In this document: positions 1-6,737 of the stretch, piece after piece
Numbering within the stretch: the stretch's first letter is position 1
Layout of the letters: each line of letters starts with the position of its first letter
From: Candidatus Zipacnadia bacterium
Lineage (GTDB): Bacteria > Armatimonadota > Zipacnadia > Zipacnadales > UBA5352
Length of the DNA: 64,000 bases
Assembly: GCA_029821735.1 (NCBI GenBank)
Contig: JALGSU010000003.1
Span: 1 to 64,000, forward strand
Direction: 5' to 3'
Made by a program: the position numbers and the translations under genes
Notes under the pieces: generated by a model
What the model was told of the DNA's origin: nothing
What the model saw: the letters and a program-made list of their open reading frames with translations, nothing else
The model's database searches: none

Positions 1-252
1 CAGGGCAGCGGACGCCATCTCGCGGTGCAGGAAGGGCGGAGTGCAGACGCTCACCAGGTCGGGCTTCTCTTCGTCGAGCATGCGCTCCCAGTCGGTGTAA
101 CCGGCCAGACCGTGCGTGTCCACGGCGCTCTTGACGGCTTCCTCGTTCACATCGGCGCCCGCGATGACGTCGACGCCCTCGGCTTTCGTCCACCCGGCGA
201 TGTGCGCTGCGGAAATGCCACCCAGTCCGATGACGGCGGCTCTCAGAGACAT
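1..252 (-). CDS. Gfo/Idh/MocA family oxidoreductase, N-terminal part
   Basis: This is a partial gene running off the left edge of the window; only the first 84 residues are present. The reverse-strand translation opens with a Rossmann nucleotide-binding motif (AVIGLGGISAAHI) and continues to VSVCTPPFLH, where family members carry the conserved NAD(P)-site loop. It is therefore the dinucleotide-binding half of an NAD(P)-dependent sugar or cyclitol dehydrogenase. The ATG is preceded by a GGAAGGTGA ribosome site about 7 nt upstream, which supports the start. The substrate cannot be read from this fragment. Two other family members lie at about 31 kb and 41 kb. Confidence 0.85.
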   Translation of the reverse strand, partial: MSLRAAVIGLGGISAAHIAGWTKAEGVDVIAGADVNEEAVKSAVDTHGLAGYTDWERMLDEEKPDLVSVCTPPFLHREMASAAL

Positions 253-397
253 TGATGATTCACCTTCCGCGCGCCGAATTAGACTGCCGACCGGCGCGAT
301 GGATGTCGCGATTGTGCTTCCCGCGCTGATTCAGTACCCGGGCGCGCAATACCTCCAACGGCTCAGCGGCCACGCGTACTTAGGCCGGTCACGTACC

Positions 398-747
398 TCG
401 ACGCAAGCGCAGCTTGCGTTAAGCCGCCCGGAGCGTGCGAAAGCGTTAGCGTCGCACGCACGGAGGCGCGGTGGAGAGGGGCGGCAGCGGAGCGTGCAGG
501 AGCTCGCCCAACGGGCGGCGATGCACGCAACGGGGCGTGGTGGAGAGGCGCGGCACGAAGTCGACGCAAGCGTAGCTTGCGTTAAGCCGCGGGGAGCGTG
601 CAGGAGCTCGCCCAACGGGCGGCGATGCACGCAAGGGGGCGTGGTGGAGAACCGCGGCACGAAGTCGACGCAAGCGTAGCTTGCGTTAAGCCGCGGGGAG
701 CGTGCAGCGGCGATGCACGCAAGGGGGCGTGGTGGAGAACCGCGGCA
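398..747. repeat. REP-like cluster of three hairpin-bearing repeat units
   Basis: Three imperfect tandem units lie at about 398-556, 557-660 and 661-747. Units two and three are almost identical except that unit three lacks a 16-nt internal piece; unit one is longer and more divergent. Each unit begins with the inverted repeat ACGCAAGC-gta-GCTTGCGT (first copy gca in the loop), and two carry a second hairpin GCCC-aac-GGGC. Open frames across the repeats are repetitive and arginine-rich and look non-coding. Together with the flanking 253-397, where I see nothing recognisable, this fills the long gap between the truncated oxidoreductase and the next transcription unit. Confidence 0.8.
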
Positions 748-776
748 TTGACACGTGGCAGGTGCTCTGCTACCAT
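748..776 (+). promoter_or_regulatory. Sigma70-type promoter TTGACA-N17-TACCAT
   Basis: A perfect -35 hexamer TTGACA (748-753), a 17-nt spacer and a TACCAT -10 (771-776) sit at the right edge of the repeat cluster. The predicted transcript starts near 783 and would end at the strong terminator at 959-989. The same GCTACCAT -10 context recurs at the nikR promoter (51491-51519), which supports this as a real vegetative promoter. Confidence 0.7.
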
Positions 777-842
777 TAACGCCACCTGCGGGCCGGCAGC
801 GGCCCGTGAGTGTGTTTGAACGCGGTGTTTGGGAGGCCCGAC

Positions 843-950
843 ATGGTGCGCACAGCGGCGGCAAATCAATTGACGATGGCGCCAGACGATTTGAGCGTCT
901 TTCGGATATGGCCACCAAAACCGACCATAGCAGTTCTCAACGTGAGTTGA
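843..950 (+). CDS. Possible 35-residue small protein, or part of a small RNA
   Basis: A 35-codon frame starts with ATG 6 nt after a strong GGGAGG ribosome site (831-836) and stops at TGA just before an intrinsic terminator. A consensus promoter lies 67 nt upstream. The peptide (MVRTAAANQLTMAPDD...) has no signal peptide or membrane segment, and I recognise no family. The whole unit (about 783-990) is also the right size for a small RNA of about 200 nt, or a leader peptide controlling the HNH gene downstream. Coding status is uncertain; the promoter, ribosome site and terminator are visible directly. Confidence 0.45.
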   Translation: MVRTAAANQLTMAPDDLSVFRIWPPKPTIAVLNVS

Positions 951-958
951 CCACCAAG

Positions 959-989
959 AGCCCACTGCACCCGATGCAGTGGGCTTTTT
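959..989 (+). terminator. Strong intrinsic terminator
   Basis: A perfect 11-bp stem (959-969 pairing with 975-985) with a 5-nt loop is followed by a run of T. It closes the small-ORF unit and lies 32 nt before the HNH nuclease start, so it either insulates that gene or attenuates read-through into it. Confidence 0.9.
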
Positions 990-1021
990 GTATTTATGAG
1001 GATTGAGGCGAGATAGTCCGT

Positions 1022-1552
1022 ATGGATGGACAGGTACTGGTGCTCAACCAAAGCTACGAACCCCTGAACGTGTGCGGGTGGCAGCACGCGGTGTCGATGG
1101 TGTACATCGGCAAAGCCGTGGTCGTGGAGGCCGACGGGAAAGTGCTGCATTCAGCGACCGCCGAGATGCTATTGCCGACGGTGGTGAAGTTGGCCTACCA
1201 CATCAAGCGGCCCATGCCGAAGCTGAAGTTGTCGCGCCAGAATCTGCTGGCCCGTGACCGCCATACCTGCCAGTACTGTGGGAAACGCTCAAAGAACCTG
1301 ACGATCGACCACGTGATTCCACGCGATCGCAACGGCGCCCATTCGTGGGCGAATCTGGTCGCCTGCTGCGTGCGGTGCAACAACAAGAAGCGCAATCGCA
1401 CCCCTCAAGAGGCGGGCATGCGCGTGCTGCGGCGGCCGGCCCGCCCGAAGTTCGTCCCCTATCTGAGCTTCGCCACCTTCACGCAAGGCCTCAAGCGGCC
1501 CACTTGGCGCGGCTACCTCGAGCCCTTCGCGCCACACCTCGTCGGGAACTAG
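1022..1552 (+). CDS. HNH endonuclease family protein
   Basis: A 176-residue protein with a C-terminal HNH nuclease domain. The zinc ribbon is CQYC (83-86) and CVRC (116-119). The catalytic beta-beta-alpha part contains DHVIP (96-100), then a WANL asparagine and CNNKK. The first 70 residues (LNQSYEPLNVCGW...) match the N-terminal cap of the widespread bacterial HNH family that usually stands alone on chromosomes. Its cellular role is not established; it is not obviously tied to a restriction or phage locus here. The start has only a weak GAGG-like site 10 nt upstream. A strong terminator sits just before it. Confidence 0.9.
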   Translation: MDGQVLVLNQSYEPLNVCGWQHAVSMVYIGKAVVVEADGKVLHSATAEMLLPTVVKLAYHIKRPMPKLKLSRQNLLARDRHTCQYCGKRSKNLTIDHVIPRDRNGAHSWANLVACCVRCNNKKRNRTPQEAGMRVLRRPARPKFVPYLSFATFTQGLKRPTWRGYLEPFAPHLVGN

Positions 1553-1654
1553 TCCGCAACCATCAGTCGCCGGGCAGGCAGGGATTGACGACTGTGTGGC
1601 GAAGGGACCTCTCAGCACCCGCGAGCACCCAATCCGCCCGAGGGGGGCGTGCCC

Positions 1655-2707
1655 ATGGCTCTCATGGATGACCTCAAGGCCGTGTGTGAGTTGCGGACAC
1701 CCGAACGACTGCCTATCTTCTGCAACTCGCAGGAGTTCGACGCCAGATACTCGGGGCTTACCTACGCTGAGTACATCGCGGACTCCGAGACGATCGTCAA
1801 CGCCCAGGCCCGAGTCATCGAGCACTTCGGTTGGGACTGGTCGTGGCTGCACGTCGACGATACTCTCGAGTTCGAGCCTCTCGGCGTTGGGGTGCAGGGC
1901 GGCGAGAACGTCGTGCCGTGCACCGCGAACTACCGGCCGTTCGACCGCGCGACTCTCGGGAGCCTGACCGTGCCCGACCCGCGCAGCGCTCGCATGCCAT
2001 TGCTGCTGGATGCGGCCACCGGCCTGCGCGAGCGCTTCGGCAACACCAAATGCATCACGGGGCGCGTCGCCGCGCCCTTCAGTGCCGTCACCCTCATCTT
2101 CGGCATGCAGGAGAGCTTCTACAAACTCGTCGACGACCCCGACCTCTTCACCGACGCCCTCAAGTTCGCCGAGGAGCAGGCCACCAGTTGGGGACTGGCG
2201 CAGATCGAGGCGGGATGCCACGCCATCTGGCTCGGCGACTGCAACGCGTCGCTGCATCTCATCTCGCCCAGCGATTTCGAGAAGTGGGCGCTCGAACCGT
2301 GCAAGCGAGTCACCGAGGCCTTCCAGGCTGCTGGCGCCATGGTCTTCCTGCACAACTCCGAGGAGCGCGTCGAGGGCCTGAAGTTGCAGGCCATGACCGG
2401 CCCCGACCTGCTGTCCGTGGGGCCCGGCCTCGACATCGCCCGAGCCGCCAGAGCCCTGCGCGGCAAGCAGGCGCTCGCGGGCAACATCGACCCCATCCGC
2501 ATGCTGACCGACGCAACCGTGTCGGAGGTGGCCGTGGAGACCGACCGGCAGGTCAGGCTGGCAGCCGAGGGCGGCATGGTCTTCAGCTCAGGCGAGTGTG
2601 TGCCGCGCGAGGCGCGCAGCGAAAACCTGCACACCATGGCCGACACCGCCCATAAGGTGTGGGAACTGGTGGGCCCGGAAGGCCAGGCCGGCCCGTCGAG
2701 TGAGTAG
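1655..2707 (+). CDS. Uroporphyrinogen decarboxylase (UroD)-family protein, methyltransferase-like
   Basis: A 350-residue TIM-barrel protein of the UroD/MtaA/CmuA superfamily. Recognisable parts are a TGRVAAPFSAVTLIFG segment, WLGDCNASLHLISP, and a FLHNSEERVE...GNIDPIRML ending typical of the corrinoid-methyltransferase-like branch. Such divergent members are common in environmental bacteria and are thought to act on methyl groups or unknown substrates rather than in haem synthesis; the substrate cannot be inferred. I chose the ATG at 1655, 7 nt after GAGGGGGG, over the GTG at 1649, which is too close to it. It is followed 15 nt later by a zinc dehydrogenase, probably co-transcribed. Confidence 0.85.
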   Translation: MALMDDLKAVCELRTPERLPIFCNSQEFDARYSGLTYAEYIADSETIVNAQARVIEHFGWDWSWLHVDDTLEFEPLGVGVQGGENVVPCTANYRPFDRATLGSLTVPDPRSARMPLLLDAATGLRERFGNTKCITGRVAAPFSAVTLIFGMQESFYKLVDDPDLFTDALKFAEEQATSWGLAQIEAGCHAIWLGDCNASLHLISPSDFEKWALEPCKRVTEAFQAAGAMVFLHNSEERVEGLKLQAMTGPDLLSVGPGLDIARAARALRGKQALAGNIDPIRMLTDATVSEVAVETDRQVRLAAEGGMVFSSGECVPREARSENLHTMADTAHKVWELVGPEGQAGPSSE

Positions 2708-2722
2708 CGACTGGAGGCAGCA

Positions 2723-3784
2723 ATGGCACAGACAATGAGAGCTGCCGTGCTGCATGGAGTGGACGACATCCGCGTGGAGAACGTGCCCGCGCCGGTGCTC
2801 GATGACGAGCGCAACGTGCTGGTGCGTATCGCGTCGGTGGGGATATGCGGCTCCGACGTGCATTACCTCAAGCGCGGCTCCATCGGCAATATCAGCCTGC
2901 AGTCGCCGACTATCATGGGCCACGAGGCGTCCGGCGAGGTGGTCGAGGTCTGTGGCGATGCCCGAGGCCTGCAGCCAGGCGACCGCGTGGCAATCGAGCC
3001 CGGCTACACCTGCCGCAAGTGCGAGTTCTGTCGCCGCGGGCAGTACAATATGTGCCCGGATGTGGTCTTCCTCGCTGCTCCACCGGTGGACGGAGCCTTT
3101 GCCGAATACGTGGCGTGGCCCGCTGACTTCCTCTTCAGGCTGCCCGGCACGATGTCTATGGACGAGGGCGCAATGCTCGAGCCGCTCGCGGTGGGCCTGC
3201 ACGCCGCCCGACGTTCTGGCGTCCGCGCCGGTGACAGCGTGGCGGTCCTTGGCACCGGGCCCATCGGCCTGACTACGCTGCAGGCGGCGAAGGCTCACGG
3301 GGCGACGACCATCATTGCTGCCGATCTGGTGTCGATGCGCCTTGAATTGGCGAGAGGCCTCGGAGCGACTTCCGTGCTCAACGCCGCCGAGGTCGATGTG
3401 GAAGCGACCATCATGCAGATGACCGGCGGCCGAGGCGTGGACGTGGCCTTCGAATGCGCCGGGGCCATCCCCACCATCCAGATGGCGATGCGTGTGGCCC
3501 GCAATGGTGGTAAGGTGCAACTGGTGGGCATGCCCGCCGAGACGGATCCGCAGATCCCGTTGTATGAACTGATCAACCGCGAGTTGGACGTCCTGGGCCT
3601 GTTCCGGTATGCGGGCTGTTACCCGCCCGGCATCGAGCTGGTGAGCAGCGGACAGGTGGATGTAAGATCGCTGGTCACTCATCACTTCCCGCTCGAAGAA
3701 ACGCCTGAGGCAATGGCATTCGCTGACACGAACAAGGACAAAGCCATCAAGGTGGTCGTCACCACAGGCGACGACCGCGCGTAG
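2723..3784 (+). CDS. Zinc-dependent medium-chain alcohol/polyol dehydrogenase
   Basis: A 353-residue MDR-family enzyme of the sorbitol or threonine dehydrogenase type. Catalytic zinc ligands are Cys42 (ICGSDVH) and His67-Glu68 (MGHEASG). The structural zinc lobe has Cys97, Cys100, Cys103 and Cys111. The Rossmann motif VLGTGPIGL is followed by an acidic residue (AADLVSMR), which predicts NAD over NADP. The expected reaction is NAD-linked oxidation of a polyol or 2,3-diol. It has a GGAGG site 7 nt before the ATG. Pairing with the UroD-like gene suggests a sugar-alcohol catabolic pair, but this is inference. Confidence 0.9.
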   Translation: MAQTMRAAVLHGVDDIRVENVPAPVLDDERNVLVRIASVGICGSDVHYLKRGSIGNISLQSPTIMGHEASGEVVEVCGDARGLQPGDRVAIEPGYTCRKCEFCRRGQYNMCPDVVFLAAPPVDGAFAEYVAWPADFLFRLPGTMSMDEGAMLEPLAVGLHAARRSGVRAGDSVAVLGTGPIGLTTLQAAKAHGATTIIAADLVSMRLELARGLGATSVLNAAEVDVEATIMQMTGGRGVDVAFECAGAIPTIQMAMRVARNGGKVQLVGMPAETDPQIPLYELINRELDVLGLFRYAGCYPPGIELVSSGQVDVRSLVTHHFPLEETPEAMAFADTNKDKAIKVVVTTGDDRA

Positions 3785-3808
3785 GCAGTTAGAGACAGGA
3801 GACATGTC

Positions 3809-4099
3809 ATGGAAATTGATGTCGCAACTCTGGTGAGATACGTCCCGCAGGTGCTCTTCCTGGTGGCGATGATGGTCGTGTTCTGGCTGGTGGTCATCCG
3901 ACCCACCAAGGTGGCGCAGACCAAGCACACAACACTCATCGACGCGCTCGTCCCCGGCGACCGGGTCATCACCGTGGGCGGCATGTACGGCAAGGTCGTG
4001 CGTGTGGGCGAGAAGGTCTTCGAACTGGAGATCGCGGACGGTATCGTGCTCACCTTCGACCGACGAGCCGTGCGACGCCTGCAGGATGACGACGACTGA
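3809..4099 (+). CDS. yajC: Preprotein translocase subunit YajC
   Basis: A 96-residue protein with one N-terminal membrane helix (VLFLVAMMVVFWLVVI, about 14-30) followed by the YajC domain: the conserved RPTK turn after the helix, then LVPGDRVITVGGMYGKV. Length and layout are normal for the family. YajC associates with SecDF at the SecYEG translocon. No secD or secF gene follows; instead a DUF4446 gene comes next, an arrangement I cannot explain functionally. Confidence 0.93.
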   Translation: MEIDVATLVRYVPQVLFLVAMMVVFWLVVIRPTKVAQTKHTTLIDALVPGDRVITVGGMYGKVVRVGEKVFELEIADGIVLTFDRRAVRRLQDDDD

Positions 4100-4133
4100 C
4101 TGGCAGTCCATCGCAACCACGAGGTGAAGACGC

Positions 4134-4661
4134 GTGCCCGAATCGACCACAATCATCGTCGGTATCGCAGCCGCCGGGCTCATCGCCCTGGCGGCCCTTG
4201 TCGTGGGTATCATGGCCCTGCTGCGCACCCGCAAGCCCGCGGTTGCGGAGGGTTCGTCTCCACTGCAACGAATGGCGGCGGCCCTGCAGGCCGGCGATGA
4301 CGAGGCCGCGGCGGCGGAGTTGGTCGAGTATCTGAACGCGACGCACGACCGCATGGAGCAGCTTCAGGCGGAGGTCGTGCAACTGCGCGAGCGTTCGGCC
4401 CACCCGCTGCAGCGACTGGCGATGGTGCACTTCGACGCCGCCGACGACATCAGCGGCCGCCTCTCCTGCGCACTCGCAGCTCTCGACGCCAACGCCAATG
4501 GCTTCCTGATCACCACGCTCTACACCCGCGAACGCTCGCGGGCCTTCGTGCGCCGGGTCGCGGCGGGCAAGACCGCCCACGAACTGCTGCCCGAGGAAGC
4601 GTTGGCACTGCAACAGGCGCTCACCGGCCACGGTCAGGAAGAAGAGCCATTCGGTGGATAA
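4134..4661 (+). CDS. DUF4446 family membrane protein
   Basis: A 175-residue protein with an N-terminal membrane helix (about 7-29), a short coiled-coil region and a C-terminal domain with the DUF4446 pattern: LQRLAMVHFDA, LSCALAALDANANGFLITTLYTRERSR and a trailing LLPEEALALQQAL. Function is unknown. The GTG start follows GAGGTGA by 6 nt. Its 3' end overlaps the recombinase gene by 8 nt, so the two are probably translated together. Confidence 0.85.
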   Translation: MPESTTIIVGIAAAGLIALAALVVGIMALLRTRKPAVAEGSSPLQRMAAALQAGDDEAAAAELVEYLNATHDRMEQLQAEVVQLRERSAHPLQRLAMVHFDAADDISGRLSCALAALDANANGFLITTLYTRERSRAFVRRVAAGKTAHELLPEEALALQQALTGHGQEEEPFGG

Positions 4662-5547
4662 GGTCCTGTCAGCCTTCGCCGATCACCTGGCGGTGGAGAA
4701 GGGCCTCAGCGCAAACACGGTTGAGGCCTACCTGCGGGACTTGCGGGACTGGGGTGACTTTCTGCGAGGCAAGGGCGTGACGGCCTGGGAGGACGCGAGC
4801 CGCCAGAACCTCATCGATTTCATCAGCCACATGCAACGCACCCAGGCTCTCGCGCGCAGCACCATCGCCCGCCGCCTCTCCAGCGTTCGCGGCCTGTATC
4901 GCTTCCTCGTGCAGGAAGGCATCAGCGAGAGCGACCCCTCGGCGAACATCGACCTGCCCGGGCGCCCCGAACGCCTCCCCAAGGTCCTCACCGTCACCGA
5001 GTGCCTGCGCTTGCTCGAGACCCCTGACCGCAGCGACCCCGACGGCCTGCGCGACGCCGCCATGATCGCGCTGATGTACGCGGCGGGCCTGCGTATATCG
5101 GAACTCGTGACGCTGCGGCTGCACGAACTGAACTTCGACTCCAGCGTCGTCCGCGTGCTGGGCAAGGGTGGCAAGGAGCGCCTCGTGCCCGTCGCCCCGT
5201 TGGCATTGGATCTGGTTGGCCGCTACCTGGCCGAGGTGCGGCCCGACCTCGCGAAGTTTCCCGACGAGGACGCTATCTTCCTGAGCACTCGGGGCCGCCC
5301 GTTCAGTCGAGGCGGCTTCTGGGCCAGGTTCAAGCAATACACGCGCCTGGCCGACCTGCCCCCGGACACTTCGCCCCACACGCTGCGCCACTCCTTCGCC
5401 ACCCACATGCTCTCCGGCGGCGCGGACCTGCGCGCCATCCAGGAGATGCTTGGCCACACCGCGCTCTCCACCACCGAGATCTACACCCACTTGTCCGTTG
5501 AGGACCTGCGCGCGATCTACGATGAGTCCCACCCGAGGGCTAAGTAG
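4654..5547 (+). CDS. xerD: Tyrosine recombinase of the XerC/XerD type
   Basis: A 297-residue site-specific recombinase of normal Xer length. The N-terminal SAM-like DNA-binding domain spans about 1-90 and the catalytic domain about 110-297. Catalytic residues are in place: Arg147 (AAGLRISEL), Lys171 (GKGGKERLVP), His242 and Arg245 (HTLRHSFATHM), His268 (LGHTALSTTE) and nucleophile Tyr277. It probably resolves chromosome dimers at dif. I cannot tell XerC from XerD with certainty; the symbol reflects overall similarity. It starts at GTG inside the end of the DUF4446 gene. Confidence 0.9.
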   Translation: MDKVLSAFADHLAVEKGLSANTVEAYLRDLRDWGDFLRGKGVTAWEDASRQNLIDFISHMQRTQALARSTIARRLSSVRGLYRFLVQEGISESDPSANIDLPGRPERLPKVLTVTECLRLLETPDRSDPDGLRDAAMIALMYAAGLRISELVTLRLHELNFDSSVVRVLGKGGKERLVPVAPLALDLVGRYLAEVRPDLAKFPDEDAIFLSTRGRPFSRGGFWARFKQYTRLADLPPDTSPHTLRHSFATHMLSGGADLRAIQEMLGHTALSTTEIYTHLSVEDLRAIYDESHPRAK

Positions 5548-5566
5548 GGTTTGTGGAGGTACCATC

Positions 5567-6634
5567 ATGCCGAACCGACTGGCGATTATCGCTCTGGCAT
5601 TCGTGTGTGTAGCCGCGGTGCATGCCGACGATCACTTCATCATTCGCACGAACGTGCCGTCCGCGGCTTCGGACCTGGCGCGAATCCCGGTGTCCGCGGA
5701 CATAGGCATCGCGGACATGTGCGCGGCGCTGGAGGTCGACGAGTTGCCGCTCGACACCACCCTCGCGGCCTCCGAGACCCCGCTCGACGGCGAGGTCCGC
5801 GGGCTGGTGGCTCAACTCGACCGCGTTGGCGAAGACCAGGCCCGGGTGCACGTGCTGCTCGCGCCCGAACCCGCAGGCCCACGCGAGATCACCGTGTACC
5901 TCGGCGACCCGCCCGATGGCCTCCCAGAGCCCGAGGCACTGCCTCAAGTTCAGGTCAGCATGCGCGGCGATGCTCTGGACGTGACGGGCGAGGGCTTCTC
6001 AGTGACCCACGACCCGGCGAAGATGGCCGGTCTGCCCTCGGCTTTCGGCTTCACGGAGACCGGCAAGGTCTTCGACAGCTTCGTCCTCAACGATCGCGTC
6101 TACAACAAGGGCATGGGCGGATTCTCCCTGCGCTATGACCCCGAGCCCGAGGTGCAGTTGCTGGGCGCCGGTCCGATCTGCATCGAGGTGCAGGTCTCGG
6201 CGCGCTACCTGTCGGAAGCGGGCGCTGCTCCAGACAGCAACCCGCGCGCGACCTACAGCTTCCGCTACTACGCCGGCTCGCCACTGGTCGAAGTCGGCGC
6301 CGCCATCGAGCAGGACTCCGCCTTCGAGTGGAAAGAGCTGCACTTCATCGAGATCAACTTCAAGGACGACAGCTTCACCCACTGGGCTGCCAATGACCCC
6401 GGCAATCTGACCGAGTTCACGGGTTCTCAGAAGTCCGGCAGCGGGAAGAAGTGGGGCGCGCTGGTCGATGACGCGGGCGTGCTCGGGCTCACCGGCAACA
6501 TCAAGACATGGGACCACGCCGAGGGGCACGGAAACTATCTGCACGGGCCATGGGTTGGGTGGTCCGCCGCCGAGGCCCGCTTCCGCGCCTGGCTCTGGCT
6601 CGGCTCTGGCGATGACGCCGGATACACTGCGTGA
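5567..6634 (+). CDS. Secreted protein, probable N-terminal half of a split DUF6259-type protein
   Basis: A 355-residue product with a clear signal peptide (MPNRLAIIALAFVCVAAVHA, cleavage near residue 20) and a GGAGG site 7 nt before the ATG. The rest is beta-rich with no catalytic motif I recognise. It stops abruptly at WLWLGSGDDAGYTA. Coherent coding resumes in another frame from about 6675 and leads into a DUF6259 barrel, so the two pieces very likely belong to one large secreted glycosidase-like protein broken by a frameshift or short insertion between about 6615 and 6675. Confidence 0.7.
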   Translation: MPNRLAIIALAFVCVAAVHADDHFIIRTNVPSAASDLARIPVSADIGIADMCAALEVDELPLDTTLAASETPLDGEVRGLVAQLDRVGEDQARVHVLLAPEPAGPREITVYLGDPPDGLPEPEALPQVQVSMRGDALDVTGEGFSVTHDPAKMAGLPSAFGFTETGKVFDSFVLNDRVYNKGMGGFSLRYDPEPEVQLLGAGPICIEVQVSARYLSEAGAAPDSNPRATYSFRYYAGSPLVEVGAAIEQDSAFEWKELHFIEINFKDDSFTHWAANDPGNLTEFTGSQKSGSGKKWGALVDDAGVLGLTGNIKTWDHAEGHGNYLHGPWVGWSAAEARFRAWLWLGSGDDAGYTA

Positions 6635-6737
6635 CCTAACGGTCAGGCCCTTGATGATGTCAAGCACGCGACAGACAAGCGCGATCCTTTGGCGTGCGTC
6701 ACTCCTCGAGAAGTCGCTTGTGGAGGGAGCGCCGCAG

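Noticed and set aside
331-918. Long minus-strand frames through the repeat cluster
   Set aside because: The translations are repetitive, Arg/Pro/Ala-rich and driven by the repeats; they lack ribosome sites and resemble no protein.
2588-4354. 588-codon minus-strand open frame
   Set aside because: It is antisense to the zinc dehydrogenase and yajC, and is rich in His and Arg as expected from a shadow frame.
4654-5547. Integrase of a local mobile element
   Set aside because: Length and motifs fit a housekeeping XerC/D; no attachment repeats or cargo flank it.
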